Source: Pochonia chlamydosporia 170 (Eukaryota > Ascomycota > Sordariomycetes > Hypocreales > Clavicipitaceae). Taken from it: DNA of 64,000 nt. Below are positions 59,301 to 64,000 of the stretch, one piece after another. The notes beneath the pieces were generated by a model. The model worked only from the letters and a program-made list of their open reading frames with translations. It was not told the origin of the DNA and searched no databases. A program made the position numbers and the translations under genes. How positions within the stretch are numbered: the stretch's first letter is position 1; every line of letters begins with the position of its first letter. The stretch lies in contig NC_035791.1 in assembly GCF_001653235.2 (NCBI RefSeq), positions 496,001 through 560,000 on the forward strand, in the 5' to 3' direction.

Positions 59301-61494
59301 CCAAAACCTCAGGGTATTTATTGGTGGGGTGTGTGATATAAACAACGAACAACCAACAACTAGCCAGGGCCAATTGCGAAGCTGATGATACGGAGGACAA
59401 TGGGCAACAGACAGGGTCTCTTTTGGACATTTGGCTAAAATCGTGACTCTGAAGGCTGAATGGTGACGAAGGTGACCCCGTGTACCATCCTCGTGAAGGC
59501 CGTTGGGACAAACATCTGGTGGGCGAGATATTTATGCGTTTTGACTGATACGAAGTAGCACTGTAGAAGTAAGCTCCGTGCTTGCAATGAGCCGGCGGTT
59601 TTGTTCTGTTGCAAGAGATGCAGTGTGGTCCAAGTGATGTGTGTTGTGCAAACAATAAGCGTGGTTTTTGGTGGTGTGGGATCTCGCAAATTTGATGCTC
59701 AATGTTCAGATGTCTGGACCAGTCAATCAACTGATGCTGGTGGGGGCCGATTGCCCTGACCAGTCTTCAACATGTAAGCTCCATCCATGTCGATTTCTTT
59801 TCAATGTCTGGTCTGTGCTGGTTTCGCCTGTCTGGTTCAATGTTGGACCCCAGAAGACTTGAGCGCTGCGAGACAATCGCGGTCAGTGGTTGCCGCCCCA
59901 AAGCCCCAGTGGAATTGCCCTGTGGAGCGCGCTAATCAACGGTAAGTGCTAGGTACATTACTGATGCTCTTGGGCTGTCCAACAGGCAGCCTGAGTGGAG
60001 ACGACCCCCCAAACGTCGGTTTGTATGAGCTCCGAATGGCTAGTGGTCTGAAAGCCGTTTCCAGCACCGTCACCCACTTGACACTTTCCATCGGCATTCT
60101 GGCATTCGATTCGAGCATTTCGATCCTGGAACACTGGAGCTTTTGCAAAGAGACCACAAAAAGGCATTGGAGGCAACATCTAAGGGACTTGGCATGATGG
60201 TCTGGTGTGGAGCCGGCTCTTTTCCCATTCCCAAGGCTATCAATCCTTGCCTTCCTTATGCCCTGCCCAGGGAGCACTGCTTGTCTGCTTGCTCCAAGCT
60301 GTCTGTTCGTGCCTGCCCTTTGCATCACATCTTTCGGTGTTCCTTCCCGGTTCTCGCTGGAGCTCTCGGCTCCATGTGCTCCATTGTTCCTAGGCTCGTC
60401 TGCTCTTGCCCACTTTAAGCTCTTGCGTCAACGGAGGCTATTTCATGATTGGCTTGTCTGAAGACAGCACCTGGTGTTCAGTGGGGACTGAAGCCTAGCC
60501 TCCCACCTGGCACCTGGCTGGCACCTGGCATCTCGCAGCATTTGCACCGGCCATCGGTCACAGCGCCGCATCCGCAGCCGAGCAGCACACAGAAGCACAC
60601 ACACTGCCTTCTCCTTCTCCTTCTTGCCTTGCCAGGCTGGACTGGTGGTTGGTTGGCATTCTTTTCACTTTTCCTTGAACCAACAAGAACCAACAGCCCC
60701 GTCTCCCAATGTCGCAAGTCAAGTTCTGGTCGTCTTCAACCAACAGTCATGTCATCCATCCAATCCAATCCATTTCAAATGTCCACTCCTCTCTCCATCC
60801 ACCCTTCTATCACTCCATTGTATCATGCCTGTCTTGTTTTCTCGAGCTGGTATCTTCCCCTTGCCCTACCCCGTCCGTGTTATGTCTTGTCCTTTGGAGC
60901 TAGCAACCAAGCTTCCACACACGCCTCTCTCTCAAGTTCGTTGACTCTTACCAGACCCCAGTCTCGTTACTCCCATTAGTATGCTTTGTATTTCCGGTAC
61001 TTCATGTCCGTACCTACCAGACTGGACCTCTCCTTCGCCGTACTTCTTGCGGGGCTTGCAGCCTTCGAAGTTGGTCGATATGGGTTGGTGTCTCCAGGCC
61101 GAGTCACCCACGAGCCATGGATGCCTGCTTTACCTAGTTCGCCCGTTGGCTCGGAGTGCTAAGTATATAATCTTGACCTTTTCTCAGCCTTGCCGCACTC
61201 TCTCAACTCGTCCATTCTGAAGAATAAGCAGTCTACTTATGACTTCAATCTTTTCTCCAAAATATTTTACATACTCTGATCGCTGCCACATACTATCGTT
61301 TTTGACTGTCAGTGTATTACCTCTCCAGATAATTCCTACAAAGAACATACATGCGGAAATTTCTTCAAGAATTGTTGTTCTGCAGGCTACACTGTCCAGG
61401 TAGCTGGAGACCCCAGATTCCTTAGGCTCTTTCACTATCAATACCCTTCCCTACTTCTTCCTCAGAGTCGCCTTCTTTGTTTGGCGAGGTAACC
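56329..61494. other. 5-kb gene-poor stretch and Zn2Cys6 leader
   Basis: No gene could be supported. Several frames of 60-200 codons are open (for example 58710-59336 plus strand, 208 codons) but show no domain, no consistent splice signals and alternatives in other frames. From about 60.5 kb the sequence becomes C/T-rich, typical of a fungal promoter and long 5' leader, and leads into the Zn2Cys6 gene. Confidence 0.4.
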
Positions 61495-62362
61495 ATGTTT
61501 GGAACTTGGAAATATGGCCGCGGTGAAGGACAAGTCGAGAACTTGAAGATTTCCCACGACTATGAGACAGCACGTTCCAACCAGCATCAAGCATGTAATA
61601 GATGCCATGAAAAGAAGGTAAGCTACTTATGGGGGCATTCTGGCAAACCAAGCCAATTACCCATAACCTGTTACTAGGACATATGCCATGTCCAGACAAC
61701 CTTCCTGCTACACCCGAGTTCATGATTGCTGACGGAAGCTTCCACCAAAACAGTTGAAATGCAGCGGCGAAAGGGAAGGCTGTGACAGATGCGCCGCCCA
61801 AGGCCTTGCCTGCGAATATAGCCGCTCGAGTTCTCGCAGTCAGAAAAAGTCCAGGAAGTCGGAGGTGCCCTCCTCCTGCAGCTCAAGAAGTGGCCGTGAA
61901 ACCAGCGGCAGCCCGAAAAGTTCACATAAACCTCATTCCCATTCCCATTCCTCAAAGTCCAGAAAGGACAGACGGGGTAGCCACCACTCGGGTAGCTCTC
62001 GCGCTGAATCGCTTGTGGCCAGTGGGCAAATCTATGACAGCGGCTCAGGAGACACGGGCTATGGAATGGGTGCATTTGACAGCTACGGGACTATAGCTTC
62101 TACTGCAGCCTCCCATGCTTCAGCATATCACGCAACTGCCCCAATAGAGGGCTTTCCAGCTGGTGGAGATTTCGATCAAGGAAACTGGATGCTAGATGTA
62201 GCAACCAGCTCTGGGACCATGGGCTCGTCATTCATGGCAACTTCCGACTCCATGTACGGAAACGATGCCACTGCATACGGCAACTATCCTGGCCAAGATG
62301 GCTACGACATGTACTCAAACGTTGACCCTCGCTACTGGGGCCAAAGCCAGAATCAAGATTGA
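61495..62362 (+). CDS. Zn(II)2Cys6 zinc-cluster protein
   Basis: Exon 1 (61495-61617) and exon 2 (61754-62362), joined over a 136-nt intron that splits the zinc cluster, give 243 aa. Splicing restores the fungal binuclear cluster with spacing C-x2-C-x6-C-x6-C-x2-C-x6-C: ACNRCHEKK then LKCSGEREGCDRCAAQGLAC. The linker is strongly basic and serine-rich (SRSQKKSRKS; SHKPHSHSHSSKSRKDRR). The C-terminal 120 residues are Gly/Ser/Tyr/Asp-rich (GNYPGQDGYDMYSNVDPRYW) and may be a disordered activation region. There is no fungal-specific TF middle homology region, so the protein is unusually short. It probably binds DNA; targets are unknown. It follows a roughly 1-kb pyrimidine-rich leader. Confidence 0.9.
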
Positions 62363-64000
62363 CAACTACTGACTTGCCACATGGGACACGCCTAGCGATT
62401 ATTTCGTATGGATACGTGTTCTTCGGGGACCCTATGACGCAACATCATCATGATCAAAGGGGAGACAGTGTACAGGTCTTGATTCTTTCTCGTGTTTTTT
62501 TTTTTTTTTTTGGTTCTGGCACAACGCAAGCATATAGATTCACGACCAAACTAACGATTTTACGAGCTTTCGATACTATACACGGATTCAGCGCATCTCT
62601 CTAATTTTTTGCCACACGACTCACGAATGTTTTTTCTTTCACTTTCCCGTGTTGCTTCCCGCTTCTCATTAGACGGAATCCAAGCGCAACCGCTGTTATT
62701 ATGCTAGGCTGCTGCTATCCCTTTGGATCGAAGGTGTAGGAATGAGGTCTCTAGCGCATTAGACAGACCGGGCTTCAAACCGGATATTGTATTTTCTTTT
62801 AGACGAGTGGGTATACCATGTATCGGATTACATGGAGTTGGAAGAGATGGGAAAGAAGGCAACAGGGACGGGGCCGATGCCCTAGAGACGGCCAGGAACG
62901 AAATCCGGGTCGTTGGAGGCCAGGTTGGCCACTTGCAATTGTTGACAATTTCTACATTTATACACATTTTGGACATTTGTACTATTTTCTGTTTTTTTCC
63001 CCCCCTTTTTTGCCTTTAAAGTTACGGCATTTAGAGTACACTCTGCTGCAGGTGATGTGACTGGATTGACACCTGGGATAATGCTGGCAATTGTTATGAA
63101 ATAAGAAATGAAGCTGCTCTCCTACCTGCCACTCAAGACACGAGTTCTCTCAAGACACATGAGATTCTAAGGCAACTAGGTTCCAGTTGTCACGGCTGTC
63201 GGACCATTGGAGGATGTTTTTCGACCAGATTCAAGCTGTTGGTTCCGTTGTAATGATGACTCGACCTACTCCGTACAACGAGGGGTAGTTGCAGCCTGGC
63301 GAGGACTGGCGGCTAATCCACTTGCTGGACGTGATGGGACCGACTTTGATGACAGCGCCAAAGAGTTTAATCGCTTGGCAATGGCCATGGGTACAGTACT
63401 GTACAGGGGACACGATGGGCATGCAGACCTAGGTACGTTGTACATACAGCTGTCCGTTGATACTAAGGGTATCAGTCAGGGTCGGGGAACTTTGTTGGTG
63501 TCGACTGGGGACAGTTTGGCTGTGCCTTTTGTTCAAACCCCTCACACTAGAACCAAAGAAACGTTCCAAGCCTGGCTGGAAATTGTTTCCTCCCATCTTC
63601 GTCGGCTGGATTCAAGTGGAGGCTGGCGCATTTAGTGCAGATGGGAGGGGGGAGACAGGGGTTAACGGACGAAATCGTAGGCGTAGGTGTGGCCAGATGC
63701 GAAGGGACAGATGTATATTAACTCGTGAATGATGGGGCGGAGATTGAGTGGTTCGTTCGGGGAACAGTTTTGGGTTGGTCTAGATTGGAGCGAGCTAACC
63801 ACGGCGGCAGGCTGGCAAAGCCCGATTGAATACGGAATGCAGCTGAGATGGAGTGTGATGCTGCCATGGATGTGGTTTTAGTTGTGGTTATGGTATGGCT
63901 CATGTGCTGTGTTCTTAGGACATGGAGGGCATGCCCGCAATTCTCCACGGACAACGGGCTTTGAAGCGCTTCTCGGCGCAGGCTGAGTAATGATGGGTTT
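62363..64000. other. Intergenic stretch to the window end
   Basis: Contains a T17 run (62495-62511) soon after the zinc-cluster gene, and one CCTAGGTACG word near 63430. The 142-codon plus frame at 63207-63635 has no recognisable domain. No gene was supported. Confidence 0.45.
62495..62511 (+). repeat. Poly-T tract (17 nt)
   Basis: Uninterrupted T run about 130 nt after the zinc-cluster stop codon, probably within its 3' UTR region. Confidence 0.85.

Noticed and set aside
58710..59336. 208-codon plus-strand frame
   Set aside because: No domain, Cys/Trp/Arg-rich composition, and a frame this long is expected by chance about once in few such windows. Other frames over the same stretch look equally plausible.
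60449..60979. 176-codon plus-strand frame
   Set aside because: Low-complexity Ser/Pro/Leu product of a C/T-rich promoter and leader region.
63207..63635. 142-codon plus-strand frame
   Set aside because: No domain, no supporting splice sites, and the composition is not distinctive.

Overview
This window looks like a chromosome segment from a filamentous ascomycete, probably a Sordariomycete of the order Hypocreales. The evidence is many short spliceosomal introns (about 50-155 nt, GTRNGY...YAG, often with a CTAAC/CTGAC branch motif), monocistronic genes on both strands, a nuclear tRNA, and proteins with clear fungal orthologues (Snd3/Pho88, striatin/PRO11, Vnx1-like exchanger, Zn2Cys6 factor, DUF3632-like, DUF1989). 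The order-level placement is inference. Nineteen protein genes and one tRNA can be supported; most needed splicing by eye.

Layout. 1-5.2 kb: no gene recognised. 5.2-6.3 kb (+): DUF1989 protein. 6.7-7.9 kb (-): RPT6, a 26S proteasome ATPase. 8.9-10.9 kb (-): a nine-exon cytochrome P450. 14.0-17.6 kb (+): a large Vnx1-type cation/H+ exchanger. 19.9-21.0 kb (-): a DUF3632-like protein. 22.3-22.8 kb (+): a small proline-rich orphan. 24.1-26.7 kb (+): three small genes in a row that share a repeated C-x2-C-x(9-19)-H-x3-C motif; this is the most unusual locus. 28.2-29.0 kb (-): Pof1-type NMN adenylyltransferase. 29.2-32.4 kb (-): VPS11. 33.1-34.4 kb (-): a serine-rich basic protein. 35.7-38.4 kb (+): MLH3. 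38.8 kb (-): tRNA-Asp(GUC). 39.0-39.7 kb (-): peptidase S51. 40.0-42.7 kb (-): striatin. 43.7-45.0 kb (-): RAD14/XPA. 46.8-47.7 kb (+): a cysteine-rich single-pass surface protein. 49.1-49.9 kb (-): SND3/PHO88. 53.5-54.2 kb (+): a histidine-rich orphan. 61.5-62.4 kb (+): a Zn2Cys6 protein.

The genes do not form one pathway. Between 28 and 45 kb lies a compact housekeeping block (vesicle tethering, mismatch and excision repair, STRIPAK signalling). The stretches 10.9-14, 17.6-28 and 50-61 kb are gene-poor and carry lineage-specific small genes and possible coding relics. No transposon, rRNA or CRISPR array was recognised. The P450 has no biosynthetic backbone gene beside it in this window.
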